Assembly: GCA_913060875.1 (NCBI GenBank)
Contig: CAJXSL010000016.1
Location: 62,001-126,000 of the forward strand
Length of the DNA: 64,000 nt
From: an uncultured Desulfobacteraceae bacterium
GTDB taxonomy: Bacteria; Desulfobacterota; Desulfobacteria; Desulfobacterales; UBA5852
Direction: 5' to 3'
A program made the translations under genes and the position numbers. Below, piece by piece: positions 44,280-54,065 of this stretch (its first letter is position 1; the number at the start of each line of letters is the position of its first letter). The notes under the pieces are model-generated. The model saw only the letters and a list, made by a program, of their open reading frames with translations. It had not been told where the DNA came from and searched no databases.

Positions 44280-44496
44280 GAAATTGTCCTTTCGTTGATT
44301 TGGAAGCTTAAGGAAGGAGGATCCCGGGAGAGTAATAATGGATCCCCGCCAGGGTTTACATCAGACAATAATACGGATTTTGGCAATGTCACCCACGGCA
44401 AATCCCCGTCAACGGACGGAGTTTCGCGATACTGCTGAGAAATGGTGTTGACTTGTTGATGTTTAAAGGTAAATTCTTGACAGGAGGACAATGCCC

Positions 44497-45369
44497 ATGC
44501 CGAAACGCAAGGATCACGATACCCTGGCGACCACCGTTCTCAACTCCCTTTCCGCCCACATCGCCATCTTGGACGCCGATGGCATTATCCTGGAGACCAA
44601 CAAGGCCTGGCAGCGGTTTGCCTCGGAAAACAACGACGAGGCCGCCGCGGATCATTCCGTGGGGGTGAATTACCTGGCGATTTGCGATGCGTCCGAGGGG
44701 CCCGGCGGGCGGGACGCCCGCCATGTGGCCAAAGGCATCCGGCAGGTGATCAACGGCGAAGTGGAAGAATTTCTCTACGATTATCCCTGCCATTCGCCTT
44801 CCGGTAAACACTGGTATTATATGCGGGCGATTCGCACGGCGGACGAAGATGCACTTCGGGTGGTGGTCAGTCACGAAGATATTACGGCTTTGAAATTGAC
44901 CGAGGAAGCCCTGCGCAACAGCCGCAAGACTTTGCGCGACCAAGCCCGCAGCCTGGAGGAGTCCAACATCGCCCTCAAAGTGCTTCTCGATCACCGGGAC
45001 AAGGACCGGCAGGATATGGAACGCAAGGTCCTGGCCAATGTGAAAGGGCTGGTCCTGCCGTACCTCGAAAAGCTGAAAGGCGCGCGGCTAAAGCCCCGGG
45101 AGCGCACGCTCGTGGAAATCGTGGACACCCACCTGCAGGACATCATTTCCCCTTTTCTCCAGAATGCCGCCAATGCCGATATCCTTTTGACCCCCCAGGA
45201 AATGCAGGTGGCGGCCCTGATCAAGGATGGGCAAAGCAGCAAGGAAATCGCCGAGGTCCTGAACATTGCGGAGGCCACGGTGAATTTTCACCGCAAGAAC
45301 CTGCGCATCAAGTTCGGCCTGCAGAACCGGCGGGTCAATCTGCGCAGCTTTCTGCTGTCCATGTCCTGA
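44497..45369 (+). CDS. PAS domain-LuxR type transcriptional regulator
   Basis: One-component regulator of 290 residues. A PAS domain (about 10-140; HIAILDADGIILETNKAWQ and VVVSHEDITALKLTEEALRN) is joined by a coiled coil to a C-terminal LuxR/GerE helix-turn-helix: LTPQEMQVAALIKDGQSSKE, IAEVLNIAEATVNFHRKNLR. Signal unknown. Two ATG codons, 44491 and 44497, follow AGGAGG (44482-44487); the second has the better spacing. Confidence 0.9.
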   Translation: MPKRKDHDTLATTVLNSLSAHIAILDADGIILETNKAWQRFASENNDEAAADHSVGVNYLAICDASEGPGGRDARHVAKGIRQVINGEVEEFLYDYPCHSPSGKHWYYMRAIRTADEDALRVVVSHEDITALKLTEEALRNSRKTLRDQARSLEESNIALKVLLDHRDKDRQDMERKVLANVKGLVLPYLEKLKGARLKPRERTLVEIVDTHLQDIISPFLQNAANADILLTPQEMQVAALIKDGQSSKEIAEVLNIAEATVNFHRKNLRIKFGLQNRRVNLRSFLLSMS

Positions 45370-45394
45370 AGTCTTCCGTACACTGGGAGGCGCC

Positions 45395-47053
45395 TCACGC
45401 TGCCACAGCTTCTCTTTTGACGACGATCAGGGTGATGTCGTCTTCCGGGCGTGAGCCGTCCTGGAACCGGTCCAGGTCCTCCAGGATGGCGTCCCGGATA
45501 TCCCGGGCATCGTGCCGGGCATATTGACGAATCAGGTCGCGCAAGGCCGCTTTGCCGAACATGTCGTTGCGGCGGTTGCGCGCTTCCCAGATCCCGTCGG
45601 TACCGATGAGCAGGATCTGACCGGCATCAAAATGCTTCCAGGTGGCGGCGGCATAAGAGCCTTCGTCGTCGATGCCGAGGGCCGCCCCCTTGCCTTTGAG
45701 GGTCTCGAACCGGTCGCTTTGCGGGTCGTAGAGCAGGGCCGGGTCATGCCCGGCCCGGACCCATTCCAGGGTCCAGCGCTCCGGGTCGAAGACGCCAAAA
45801 AAAAGGGTCATGAACTGGCCGCTTTTGTCGACATCCCGGCTCAACTGACGATTGAGGTCGGTAATGATCTGGGCCGGTGTCCCCGGCAGGCTGGCGCGCT
45901 GGCGCAACCCGCCGCGGACCGTGGTCATCAGCAGGGCCGAGGGGATGCCGTGGCCGGCGACATCGCCGACGGTAACCGCAATCTTTCGCCGGCCCTCCCT
46001 CACCATCGGGAAGATGTCAAAATAATCGCCTCCGGTTTCATCGCAGTAAACGCTTTGGCCAGCCATCTGGAGACCGTCGCGGGTGACGATATCGGCCGGT
46101 GGCAGAAGCTGCTGCTGGACCTCCCGGGCCAGGGTGAGGGATTGCTGCATGGCGTCGCGCTCTTTCAGGCCCTCCGTCATTTCGTTGATCACATCGCCGG
46201 CATAGCCGATTTCATCGTTGGCGGTTACGCGCACTTTCTGGCTCAAGTCCCGGTTGCGGATATGTTTCAGCACGCGGATGATTTCGTCCATGGAACGGGA
46301 AAGGGTTCGGACCACGAGCCAGGTCAGCAATCCACCTACGACGATGAACGTGACTGCGTCATATAGGATGGCCGACCGGATCATGCTGATAACGTCTTCG
46401 GGGTCCGATGACGAGGCGATAATGCGCTGGGTGGACCCGGTAATGGTCACCAGGGGAACCACATTGCAGGCCAGCAGGAGGGCTGCCAGGCGAACACCAA
46501 GCCCTATGCGAAGCACGCGGGGTGTCTGCGAGAGCCCGCCTTCCGGAAAGAAAACCGGTGCCAGCCATTTTTGCAGAATACTTTCCAGAAGGAAGAAGGC
46601 CACGACAACCGTGATCAAACCGTTGCCCAGGCTGCGGAATAACGCGCGGTGAATCTCTACGGGGTCGGCGTGATTCAGCCAGAACAATCCGGAATAAATC
46701 AGTGTGGCATACAGCCACAGCGACCAGGATACCATAATGAGCATGAACGGTTCGTTGAGCAGACGCTGCCGCGCCTGGCGGCGCAGGCGGCCGGCAATCG
46801 TCCGGCCCGCGGCCAAATGCCCGATGAACCGGCGGATGGGCTGCTCATACCAGATGGTGAAGCCCACCGATATGAAAAAGACGATCGGAATGAACGTAAG
46901 GTCGAGAAAGTTCGCAATGGTCATAATTTCCGGAGGGGGCGGTGCATCCCCCTGGAGAATAAGGAGATCCATGGAAAGGCCGCTTATGAGGTTGGCGGTC
47001 ACCATGGCAATGAGCATGCTGTTTTGAAGGCGGAATTTTGTCCAGGCATTCAT
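45395..47053 (-). CDS. Membrane SpoIIE-type PP2C phosphatase, multi-pass
   Basis: Protein of 552 residues. Several membrane helices occupy the first ~290 residues, without a Cache domain. A HAMP-like segment (IIRVLKHIRNRDLSQKVRV) leads to the PP2C domain with DETGGDYFDIFP, VGDVAGHGIPSALLMTTV and IGTDGIWEARNRRNDMFG. The catalytic half is clearly paralogous to the phosphatase at 34981. ATG 47053 fits the first membrane region; 47125 is an alternative. No anti-sigma partner is nearby. It converges on the PAS-LuxR gene. Confidence 0.9.
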   Translation of the reverse strand: MNAWTKFRLQNSMLIAMVTANLISGLSMDLLILQGDAPPPPEIMTIANFLDLTFIPIVFFISVGFTIWYEQPIRRFIGHLAAGRTIAGRLRRQARQRLLNEPFMLIMVSWSLWLYATLIYSGLFWLNHADPVEIHRALFRSLGNGLITVVVAFFLLESILQKWLAPVFFPEGGLSQTPRVLRIGLGVRLAALLLACNVVPLVTITGSTQRIIASSSDPEDVISMIRSAILYDAVTFIVVGGLLTWLVVRTLSRSMDEIIRVLKHIRNRDLSQKVRVTANDEIGYAGDVINEMTEGLKERDAMQQSLTLAREVQQQLLPPADIVTRDGLQMAGQSVYCDETGGDYFDIFPMVREGRRKIAVTVGDVAGHGIPSALLMTTVRGGLRQRASLPGTPAQIITDLNRQLSRDVDKSGQFMTLFFGVFDPERWTLEWVRAGHDPALLYDPQSDRFETLKGKGAALGIDDEGSYAAATWKHFDAGQILLIGTDGIWEARNRRNDMFGKAALRDLIRQYARHDARDIRDAILEDLDRFQDGSRPEDDITLIVVKREAVAA

Positions 47054-47360
47054 GCGGATGGTTCTCCCGCGGATGCGATCACCGGGTGTGCAAATTGATT
47101 CCGACAGGTATGGGAAGGGTTTCACATTGTGTTAAAGGCGTTATATTGGTGACAGTGCGGTTGTTGTTGCTTCCCTACCCAGGGCATGGCACGTGTTGGG
47201 GGTGTTTGCAGATCAACGATAGCATGACCGCCTGCTCCAGGCAACCAACCTCCGGAACGCGATGGAATCTGCTGGCGCGGGATCGTTTTGAATCCGTCGT
47301 CAGTGGGCGTTTTATTTCGATGGATGATCACCTTTTGCACTTTGCCGACGGGAGGTGCCT

Positions 47361-48113
47361 ATGCGCGTCTATTTCGATGAAGCGTTTTACCGGGTCTACG
47401 CCGCCGACCCGGCGGCGGACGCCGGCCGAATGGAGGCCATCGTTGCCGCCATAGAGCCGGAAGCCGCCTTCGAAACCTTTGCGCCGGCGACGGAAACGGA
47501 TATTTTGCGGGCCCACACCCGGGCGCACATCGATCTCGTGCATGACATGGGGGTGTATGACATGGCCGCCCTGGCGGCCGGCGGCGCCATCCAGGCCGCT
47601 ATCTGCGGCCTTACCGAACCGGCCTTCGCCCTTATCCGCCCGCCCGGCCACCATGCCTCCGCCGACAGCTGCTGGGGGTTCTGCTATTTCAACAACATGG
47701 CGGTGGCCCTGCTGCGACTGAAAGCGGAAGGAAGCATTAACCGGGCCATGATACTTGACTTCGATCTCCATTTTGGCGACGGCAACGTCAATATCCTGGG
47801 GGGCAACCCCTGGGCCACCATCCTGAATCCGGAAGCGTCCGACGCCGACGATTATGTGGCGCTGGTGGAGCGGACCCTGGCGAACGCATCTTTCGATATC
47901 ATCGGGGTCTCCGCTGGTTTCGACAATCACCGGGACGACTGGGGCGGGCTGTTGGCCACCGAAGACTACGAGGCCATGGGCAGCATGGTGCGAAAGGCGG
48001 CCGAACGCAACCAGGCCGGCTGCTTCGGGATTCTGGAAGGGGGCTACAACCATGCCGTCCTGGGACGAAATGTGCGGGCGTTCCTTAGGGGGATGGGTGG
48101 TGAAGCGGAATGA
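47361..48113 (+). CDS. Histone deacetylase-family amidohydrolase
   Basis: Zinc deacetylase of 250 residues, shorter than most (~300-340). Active-site motifs are intact: RPPGHHASADSCWGFCYFNN (catalytic His pair), DFDLHFGDGN (zinc Asp/His) and SAGFDNHRDD (zinc Asp). Bacterial members act on acetylpolyamines or other N-acetyl compounds. GGGAGG lies 5 nt before the ATG at 47361; a GTG at 47355 overlaps this site and is rejected. The interval 47054-47360 holds no gene. Confidence 0.92.
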   Translation: MRVYFDEAFYRVYAADPAADAGRMEAIVAAIEPEAAFETFAPATETDILRAHTRAHIDLVHDMGVYDMAALAAGGAIQAAICGLTEPAFALIRPPGHHASADSCWGFCYFNNMAVALLRLKAEGSINRAMILDFDLHFGDGNVNILGGNPWATILNPEASDADDYVALVERTLANASFDIIGVSAGFDNHRDDWGGLLATEDYEAMGSMVRKAAERNQAGCFGILEGGYNHAVLGRNVRAFLRGMGGEAE

Positions 48114-48459
48114 CGCCTGGGGGGCGAGGCCTCCGGCGCCGTGAACCTCCGGTGGCGAAAACCGATCGGATCGGCTTGACAACATACTGAAACGTTACAA
48201 TATACTTGAGTATATTCTCATTCACAAAAGTTGCATTCCCTCCTGCCTCTGGTGCCGTCCAGGTAAAACCATGTATTCCCGCAGATTGCCATTTCATTTG
48301 ACCCCGACAATGTCTTTTTACCCCGGACCCCTGTTCCATCAACCGGATTGATGTAATCGGTGTCCAAACCAATGTGTTCCCAAATTTCATTTCGGAAGGA
48401 GGTGGTGGGGAGCCGTGCGTTTGCAGTGTTAACAGACCCGTTGGGAAAGGAGGGCGAAA
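48114..48459. promoter_or_regulatory. Promoter and palindromic operator for the iron-type transporter
   Basis: TTGACA at 48176-48181 is followed after 19 bases by TATACT (48201-48206). Overlapping the -10, AATATACT-TG-AGTATATT (48199-48216) is a perfect palindrome that could be an operator. The rest is a ~240-base leader. A 95-codon minus-strand frame here (48218-48505) was not accepted as a gene. Confidence 0.55.
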
Positions 48460-49761
48460 ATGAGGAGAGGCATTTTGATGACATCCATGATTGCAGTCCT
48501 TGCAATCGCGTTGCTGTTCATTCCCGTTTTTTCGCCGGTGGTAAAGGCGGCTGACAAAATCGGATGGGTCGGGCCGGTTTACAAGGAATTGTCCGCCAGT
48601 CTGACGAAAGGATTCAAAGCCCATTATAAAAAGACATATGGCAAGGATGTCGACATTACCTTCGTGCGCCCCGGCGGCTGGCCGGTCTGCCTGGACAAAG
48701 TCAGAGCCTGGGGCGGCAAACCGGATGCCGACATTTTTCTGGGGGCGGGCGCTCCGGCTCATGAAGTTTTGAGACAGGAAGGATTGATCGTTCCCTACAA
48801 GCCTGAAGGCTGGCAGAAGGTTCCCGCCGACTGGCATGGCATGAAGGTTAAGGACAAGGATGATTACTGGACCTGTTTTGCCCCCTGGATCGTCACGAAT
48901 CTCTACAATGAAAAGGTGCTGAAAAAATTGCGATTACCCCCTCCGAAAACCTGGCATGATCTTCTGAATCCGATCTACAGGGGCAACATCGTTCATACGC
49001 TGCCCTACGCCTCCGGCACCATGCATGAAACCATCGAAATTCTCATGCAGGCCTTTGGCGAGGAGGAAGCCTGGCGGTACCTGCGGCTGCTGGCGGCGCA
49101 GCTCGCCCGTTTCTCCACCGGCAGCACCGACACGACGCAACTGGTGGCCCGGGGTGAGGTTCCCATCGGAGTGGCCCAACCGCAGATGAACGCCATGGCG
49201 GCGCGCAAGGATGGTTTTCCCGTTCGGGATTTGCTCCCAGAAAAAACGATTCTGGTACCGGAAGCCGTCGCCCTGTTGAAAGGGGCCCCCAACGAAGCCA
49301 CGGGCAAGATTTTCCTGGACTGGCTGTTCAGCCCGGACGGCCAGAAATACGTGCTGGAAGGCCGTTACTTTGCGGCCAGCGACGACGTCAAATTCGATGC
49401 CTGGGAAAAAGAAGGCGTCGAAATGGCCACCCACGCCAAGAAGGCCCTGGGGGCGAATTCCTTTTGGGAACTGGAAGTCGAATTCATTGAATACGACCTG
49501 GATCTGGCCACCAAGCGATGGGACGAGGTCAACAAGAAGTACGAATACGAGATCTACCGCAAGTGGGGTGAGTTGAAGAGCAGTCTTTTCCTGATCGAGG
49601 AAGTCGAGGGAGAGGTCGCAGCGGCCAAGGATCAGAAGATGGACGTTGCCAAAGCCGATGGGAAAATAAAAGAGGCCCGCAGGCTTTTCGAGATCGACGG
49701 CGACTACGCCGCCGCCCGTTTGGCGGCATCGAAGGCGCGCGCGTTGCTGGTCGCCCCATGA
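48460..49761 (+). CDS. Iron-type ABC transporter substrate-binding protein with helical C-terminal extension
   Basis: Secreted binding protein of 433 residues with a signal peptide ending near VVKAADK. The body resembles Fe3+/thiamine-type (FbpA) binding proteins: GKPDADIFLGAGAPAHEVL, WIVTNLYNEKVLKKL, YASGTMHETIEIL, EAVALLKGAPN. Compared with the usual ~340 residues there is an extra C-terminal ~90, charged and helical (VEGEVAAAKDQKMDVAKADG). AAGGAGG precedes the ATG. With the permease and ATPase that follow it forms a complete importer; iron is the default guess, not shown. Confidence 0.88.
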   Translation: MRRGILMTSMIAVLAIALLFIPVFSPVVKAADKIGWVGPVYKELSASLTKGFKAHYKKTYGKDVDITFVRPGGWPVCLDKVRAWGGKPDADIFLGAGAPAHEVLRQEGLIVPYKPEGWQKVPADWHGMKVKDKDDYWTCFAPWIVTNLYNEKVLKKLRLPPPKTWHDLLNPIYRGNIVHTLPYASGTMHETIEILMQAFGEEEAWRYLRLLAAQLARFSTGSTDTTQLVARGEVPIGVAQPQMNAMAARKDGFPVRDLLPEKTILVPEAVALLKGAPNEATGKIFLDWLFSPDGQKYVLEGRYFAASDDVKFDAWEKEGVEMATHAKKALGANSFWELEVEFIEYDLDLATKRWDEVNKKYEYEIYRKWGELKSSLFLIEEVEGEVAAAKDQKMDVAKADGKIKEARRLFEIDGDYAAARLAASKARALLVAP

Positions 49762-49892
49762 CCGGTCGTCATTGAGCCGTATTCAGTGCGAAGGCGGCAT
49801 CAGGACAAGACAAAGGGCGATTTTTGCCCGGTAAGTATCATTTGACGGCAGGGTAATTAAGCCTTCACCCGGCAGACAAGGGAGCGTGCTCT

Positions 49893-51569
49893 ATGTCGCG
49901 CGGCAACGTCATACTGGCGGCTCTTCTGTGGGCGATCATCGCCTTTTTCGTGCTTTACCCGCTGTCCATCCTGGTGTTGGAGAGTTTTAAAATTTCCGGG
50001 ACCGACAACTGGGGGCTGAACAATTATGTGGAGTTCTTCCGGGATACCTATTATCTCAAGACTTTCGGCAATACCCTGCTCCTGAGTACGCTGCTGCTGC
50101 TGACGACAACGATCTTCGGGGTGCCCCTGGCCTATATCCTGGCACGCTACCGGCATCGGGGGAAAACCGTTTTCACGGCCTTGATCCTGCTCCCGATTGT
50201 GCTGCCCGCCTTTGCCGGGGTGTTTGCTTTCATTATTTTCTTTGGCAAATACGGCACCCTGAACCTGCTTCTCATGGATATCGGTATTATCGAGGAGCCC
50301 GTCAATTTCATTTACGGCCTGCACGGACTGGTTTTCATTCAGGCGTTGCACATGCTGCCGTTTATCGTTCTAGGGCTTTCGGCCGGTTTCACCAACATCG
50401 ATCCATCCTTTGAAGAAGCCGCCGAGGTCGAGGGGGCCAGCGGCTTCCGAAGGTTTTTCACAATTACGTTGCCCCTCTGCACCCCGAGCTATCTGGCGGG
50501 GGCCGTCCTGGTTTTTTTGTGGCCCTTCACCGACTGGCTCACTCCCTTGATTTTAGGTCAGGTGGACTTTCTGCCGTCGGTCTCCTACATCAACATCTCC
50601 TATCACTTCACCGACGTCCACCGGAAATATATGGGTATTGTGGCGACGGTGGTCTCCGCGGTCGTGTGCATCAGCCTGTTTTTACTGGCCCGATGGTGGG
50701 TCGAGAAGCGTAAGTACACGGGCCTGTCCAAAGGGACGACATCGGAAGGCCGGGTGGTCGAGCCGAGTCCATTTGTGAGGCTGGGGGCGTATGTGTTTAT
50801 GGCGTTCATAGCCGTCCTGGTTCTGTTGATCCCCATTGTTCTGGGGTTGTCCGCCTTTTCCCGAAGATGGGTTTTCGAGCCCTTCCCCACCTATTGGACC
50901 CTGGAGAATTTCAGGCTTATTCTCCTGGAAAGCCCGGGGTTGGTGAAAAACTCTTTTCTTTTCAGTGGTATCGCGCTTCTGTTCGGGATTGCCTTCGGGC
51001 TTCCGGCGGCTTACCTCATCGTGCGGACACGGGTGCCCGGCAAGGATGCGCTCGATTTCGTCATCACCCTGATGCTGGCCTTCCCGGGGATTGCCGTCGG
51101 CGTCAGTTATCTCCTCGCCTTCTGGCAGGGCATTCCCCTGGCGACGCATTGGATCATCATGCCCCTGGCCTTGTTTGCCCGGCGGCTGCCCTATTTTTTA
51201 CGCATGGCCCATTCCTCTTACCTGCAGTTGGACCCCTCGCTGGAAGAGGCTTCCGAGGTGTCCGGCGCCGGAAAGATCAGGACGTTCTTCAGCATATCCC
51301 TGCCGTTGTTGCTGAAGGGCGTTCTGGTGGGTGTGGTGATGTTTTTCATCATGGCCTTCCAGGAAATTTCCACGGCGATATTCCTTTACCGGGGGGGCTG
51401 GGAAACCTTGCCGATCGGCATTTATTTGAACTGGCACCGGGGCATGGAATTTGGAATTGCCGCCGCCATGGCCTTTTTAATGATCGTCATCACGTTTATC
51501 CTCCTGATGATCATTTCGCGTATCGGCGGCGGCGTCCTCAAGGCGGCCTGGGGTGCCGGGGAGAACTAA
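49893..51569 (+). CDS. Iron-type ABC transporter permease, fused double-length
   Basis: Permease of 558 residues containing two MetI-type halves (FbpB layout), about twelve membrane helices. EAA-type loops are visible in both halves: EEAAEVEGASGFRRFFTITL and EEASEVSGAGKIRTFFSISL, the second near residue 455. It contacts the ATPase encoded next. The TAA stop is also the first three bases of a collapsed family B repeat. Confidence 0.93.
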   Translation: MSRGNVILAALLWAIIAFFVLYPLSILVLESFKISGTDNWGLNNYVEFFRDTYYLKTFGNTLLLSTLLLLTTTIFGVPLAYILARYRHRGKTVFTALILLPIVLPAFAGVFAFIIFFGKYGTLNLLLMDIGIIEEPVNFIYGLHGLVFIQALHMLPFIVLGLSAGFTNIDPSFEEAAEVEGASGFRRFFTITLPLCTPSYLAGAVLVFLWPFTDWLTPLILGQVDFLPSVSYINISYHFTDVHRKYMGIVATVVSAVVCISLFLLARWWVEKRKYTGLSKGTTSEGRVVEPSPFVRLGAYVFMAFIAVLVLLIPIVLGLSAFSRRWVFEPFPTYWTLENFRLILLESPGLVKNSFLFSGIALLFGIAFGLPAAYLIVRTRVPGKDALDFVITLMLAFPGIAVGVSYLLAFWQGIPLATHWIIMPLALFARRLPYFLRMAHSSYLQLDPSLEEASEVSGAGKIRTFFSISLPLLLKGVLVGVVMFFIMAFQEISTAIFLYRGGWETLPIGIYLNWHRGMEFGIAAAMAFLMIVITFILLMIISRIGGGVLKAAWGAGEN

Positions 51570-51599
51570 CCCGGATATTTCACATGAAATGTTCGGGCC
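51567..51599. repeat. Family B repeat, collapsed copy (33 bp)
   Basis: TAACCCGGATATTTCAC joined to ATGAAATGTTCGGGCC: only the two element ends. The first three bases are the permease stop codon, and the element lies in the 46-bp gap before the ATPase gene. Confidence 0.75.
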
Positions 51600-51615
51600 A
51601 AAAAAGGTGGACGCC

Positions 51616-52698
51616 ATGGCATTCATCGAAATCCAGAACCTCTACAAGTGCTTCAAGAAGGTTGTCGCCATCAACCGCATCGATCTGCATGTCCAACAAG
51701 GCGAGATGCTGACCCTGCTTGGCCCTTCCGGCTGCGGAAAAACGACCACGTTGCGCTGCATCGCCGGATTGGAAAAACCGGAAGAGGGCGACATCGTTAT
51801 CGATGGTAAACCGATGCTTTCGAAAGGGTTTGTGCCGCCGTCCAAAAGGGGTATCGGCATGGTGTTTCAGAATTATGCGGTCTGGCCACACATGAAGGTT
51901 ATCAGCAACATTGTTTACGGCCTTAAAATCCAGAAGCTGGCCAAGCCGAAGATTAAAGAAAAAGCTGCACAGGTCCTGGCGCTGGTCGGTCTGGAAGGGC
52001 TGGAGGACCGGTATCCCGCCCAGTTGAGCGGAGGCCAGCAGCAGCGGGTGGCCCTGGCGCGAGCCCTGGTGGGCAATCCCAAGGTGTTGCTGCTGGATGA
52101 ACCGCTCAGCAACCTGGACGCCAAACTCAGGGAAGAACTGCGGTTTGAAATCAAAAACCTGGTAAGGCGCATGGGCATCACATCGGTTTATGTGACCCAT
52201 GACCAGGCCGAAGCCATGGTCATTTCCGACAGGATTGCGGTCATGGATGCCGGAAATGTGGTGCAGCTGGGTACCGCCCAGGAAATCTACCAGGAACCGG
52301 CCAATCGGTTTGTGGCCGACTTTATCGGTACAATGAATTTCATTCCCGGGGAGGTCGTCGAGACCCTCAAGGACAAAGACGCGGTTTATGTCAAGACGGA
52401 ATTCAGCCCAAGACTATTGTGCCACCGGATCAACCATACAAGTGATTTGTCGGGGGCAAAAGTGTATGCCTCCATACGTCCCGAAGATGTCGAAGTGTTT
52501 CCAGACCCGCCCACACACATGGAGAATTTGTTCCAAGGCACGATTATCCATAAAGCCTATCTGGGCAATTTCCTGAATTTTTTCGTTCGTGTGAAAGAAA
52601 CGATGATCCGGGTGCAGGTCCCCCATCACCTGCCCCAGGGGGAAGGCCAGGAGCTCTACCTGTTCCTGAATCCGGAAAAATGCGTGATCCTGCCTTGA
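51616..52698 (+). CDS. Iron/spermidine-type ABC transporter ATP-binding protein
   Basis: ATPase of 360 residues in the FbpC/PotA group. Walker A is GPSGCGKTT, signature [15 protein letters not shown], Walker B VLLLDEP, switch His in VYVTHDQ. A C-terminal TOBE regulatory domain occupies about residues 240-360 (NFIPGEVVETL; VYASIRPEDVEVF). ATG 51616 follows AAAGGTGG; the upstream-open frame passes through a repeat. Confidence 0.95.
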   Translation: MAFIEIQNLYKCFKKVVAINRIDLHVQQGEMLTLLGPSGCGKTTTLRCIAGLEKPEEGDIVIDGKPMLSKGFVPPSKRGIGMVFQNYAVWPHMKVISNIVYGLKIQKLAKPKIKEKAAQVLALVGLEGLEDRYPAQLSGGQQQRVALARALVGNPKVLLLDEPLSNLDAKLREELRFEIKNLVRRMGITSVYVTHDQAEAMVISDRIAVMDAGNVVQLGTAQEIYQEPANRFVADFIGTMNFIPGEVVETLKDKDAVYVKTEFSPRLLCHRINHTSDLSGAKVYASIRPEDVEVFPDPPTHMENLFQGTIIHKAYLGNFLNFFVRVKETMIRVQVPHHLPQGEGQELYLFLNPEKCVILP

Positions 52699-52787
52699 TT
52701 GACACTAACGGATACCAGAAACAAGGATCGTTTCCCGCATTCGGGACGAAAGCGGGACAATCGGCCCTGCGGCCCCGGCGAATAGGT

Positions 52788-54065
52788 TCACGGCAGAACT
52801 GCCGCTTTCAGGTCTTCTACCACCATGCCAAAGGTTCGCGCGATTTCGCGTTCCTGTTCCAGGCGTTTAATGTAGTAGTACACAGCAAGGCTTTCATCCG
52901 GGTGGGCTTTCCAGGCATGGCAGTGCAGGCGGCCGGTCTGGTGGTAGAGATAGGGGCAGCCGCCCATGCAGATGGGCAGCAGCAGGCAGTCGGCGCATTC
53001 GAGTTGGAAAATATTCCGCCGGTTCCAGTTCTCCGCGTTCCGGCGCATACGGTCATCTTCGGTATGAAACAGGTGTCCCACAGCGGCGGATCCCTCCGAG
53101 GCTTCGTTCCAGCATTTCAGCAGGCAGCCGTGGGGCGTAACCACGAAGGCATTGGCCCTTTCGGCCATGCAATAGGTGCTTATGGCTCGCGGGGCGCGGT
53201 AGGCCAGATAACCCTGTTCGACCAGTTCCATCGTGGTCTCCAGTTCGAGCAGGGCAAAGTCGGCATCGGCCAAACAATCGCTAACCACGTCCATGCATAC
53301 CCCGGTGTAGGGATAGGTCCGGCCGAGATAGGGATGGACCCTATCGGTCAACCCCATGTCGGCTATTTGTTGGAGAATGGCGGAGATACCCTCACGATTG
53401 GTCTGGTCCACATTGATGCGCAGGTGGATGGGCACCCGGGATGCGGCCGCCTCGATGTTGGCCAGAATGGTGTCGAAGGTGCCCCTGCCATCGGCCAAAG
53501 GCCGCCGCTGATCATGAACGGGCTGCGGGCCATCGAGGGTGACCTGGGCGTGGTTGATGCTGCAGTCCCGCAATCGTTCGGCCATGTGGCCGTCCAGCAG
53601 GTAGCCGTTGGTGATGATGTGGGATGAGTAGCGGGCCTTGCGTCGATCGCAGAGCCGCCGGAAGCCGGCAGTGAGCCTTTCGATACGATCAATTTGAAGC
53701 AGCGGCTCCCCGCCGAACCAGGTGACGGAGAGGGTGCCGTCTTCGCCCAACCGTGCGGCCGCCATATTCAGCACGGCTTCCTCGACTTCCGGCCCCATGG
53801 TCTCAGGCTGATGCTCCTGATAGCAATAGCGGCAGCGAAAATTGCATGCCAGGGTCGGAATGATGGTCAGGCTGAGATTACGGTTGTTTGTTCGGGCCTG
53901 GGCATGCCCGTTTCGCAGGTAATCCCTTTCATCGACTTCTGCGGGAATTAGAAAACCCTTATCCAGGAGTTGCCGGCAAAGCCCGTGAGGTTGAGAGGGA
54001 TACGCGTTGTGAGGGGTAGCCAGCAGTATTTCCGTCTGCCGTGCTTCTGAGCCATCCAGGGCCAT
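52788..54065 (-). CDS. Radical SAM/SPASM peptide maturase
   Basis: Radical SAM protein; 425 residues from the first ATG. The cluster motif CNFRCRYC is at residues 74-81 with WFGGEPLLQ and LDGPQPVHD downstream. The SPASM region carries auxiliary-cluster cysteines: CMAERANAFVVTPHGCLLKC and CADCLLLPICMGGCPY. This is the layout of enzymes that modify ribosomal peptides. It lies directly downstream of a cysteine-rich peptide gene, its likely substrate. The frame is open 39 codons above the ATG and encodes YNFHTLLPDGTVLFFNF, the usual start of such maturases. A perfect AGGAGG stands 6 nt before an in-frame ATC at 54180-54182, so the true protein may begin there (464 residues). Confidence 0.9.
   Translation of the reverse strand: MALDGSEARQTEILLATPHNAYPSQPHGLCRQLLDKGFLIPAEVDERDYLRNGHAQARTNNRNLSLTIIPTLACNFRCRYCYQEHQPETMGPEVEEAVLNMAAARLGEDGTLSVTWFGGEPLLQIDRIERLTAGFRRLCDRRKARYSSHIITNGYLLDGHMAERLRDCSINHAQVTLDGPQPVHDQRRPLADGRGTFDTILANIEAAASRVPIHLRINVDQTNREGISAILQQIADMGLTDRVHPYLGRTYPYTGVCMDVVSDCLADADFALLELETTMELVEQGYLAYRAPRAISTYCMAERANAFVVTPHGCLLKCWNEASEGSAAVGHLFHTEDDRMRRNAENWNRRNIFQLECADCLLLPICMGGCPYLYHQTGRLHCHAWKAHPDESLAVYYYIKRLEQEREIARTFGMVVEDLKAAVLP

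Noticed and set aside
47191-47215. Possible sigma-54 site near GGCATGGCACGTGTTGG
   Set aside because: TGGCACG is present but no GC follows at the required 10-base spacing after GG.
48218-48505. 95-codon minus-strand frame in the leader of the iron-type transporter
   Set aside because: It overlaps the binding-protein start and promoter region, lacks a recognisable family or a good ribosome binding site, and its composition looks random.
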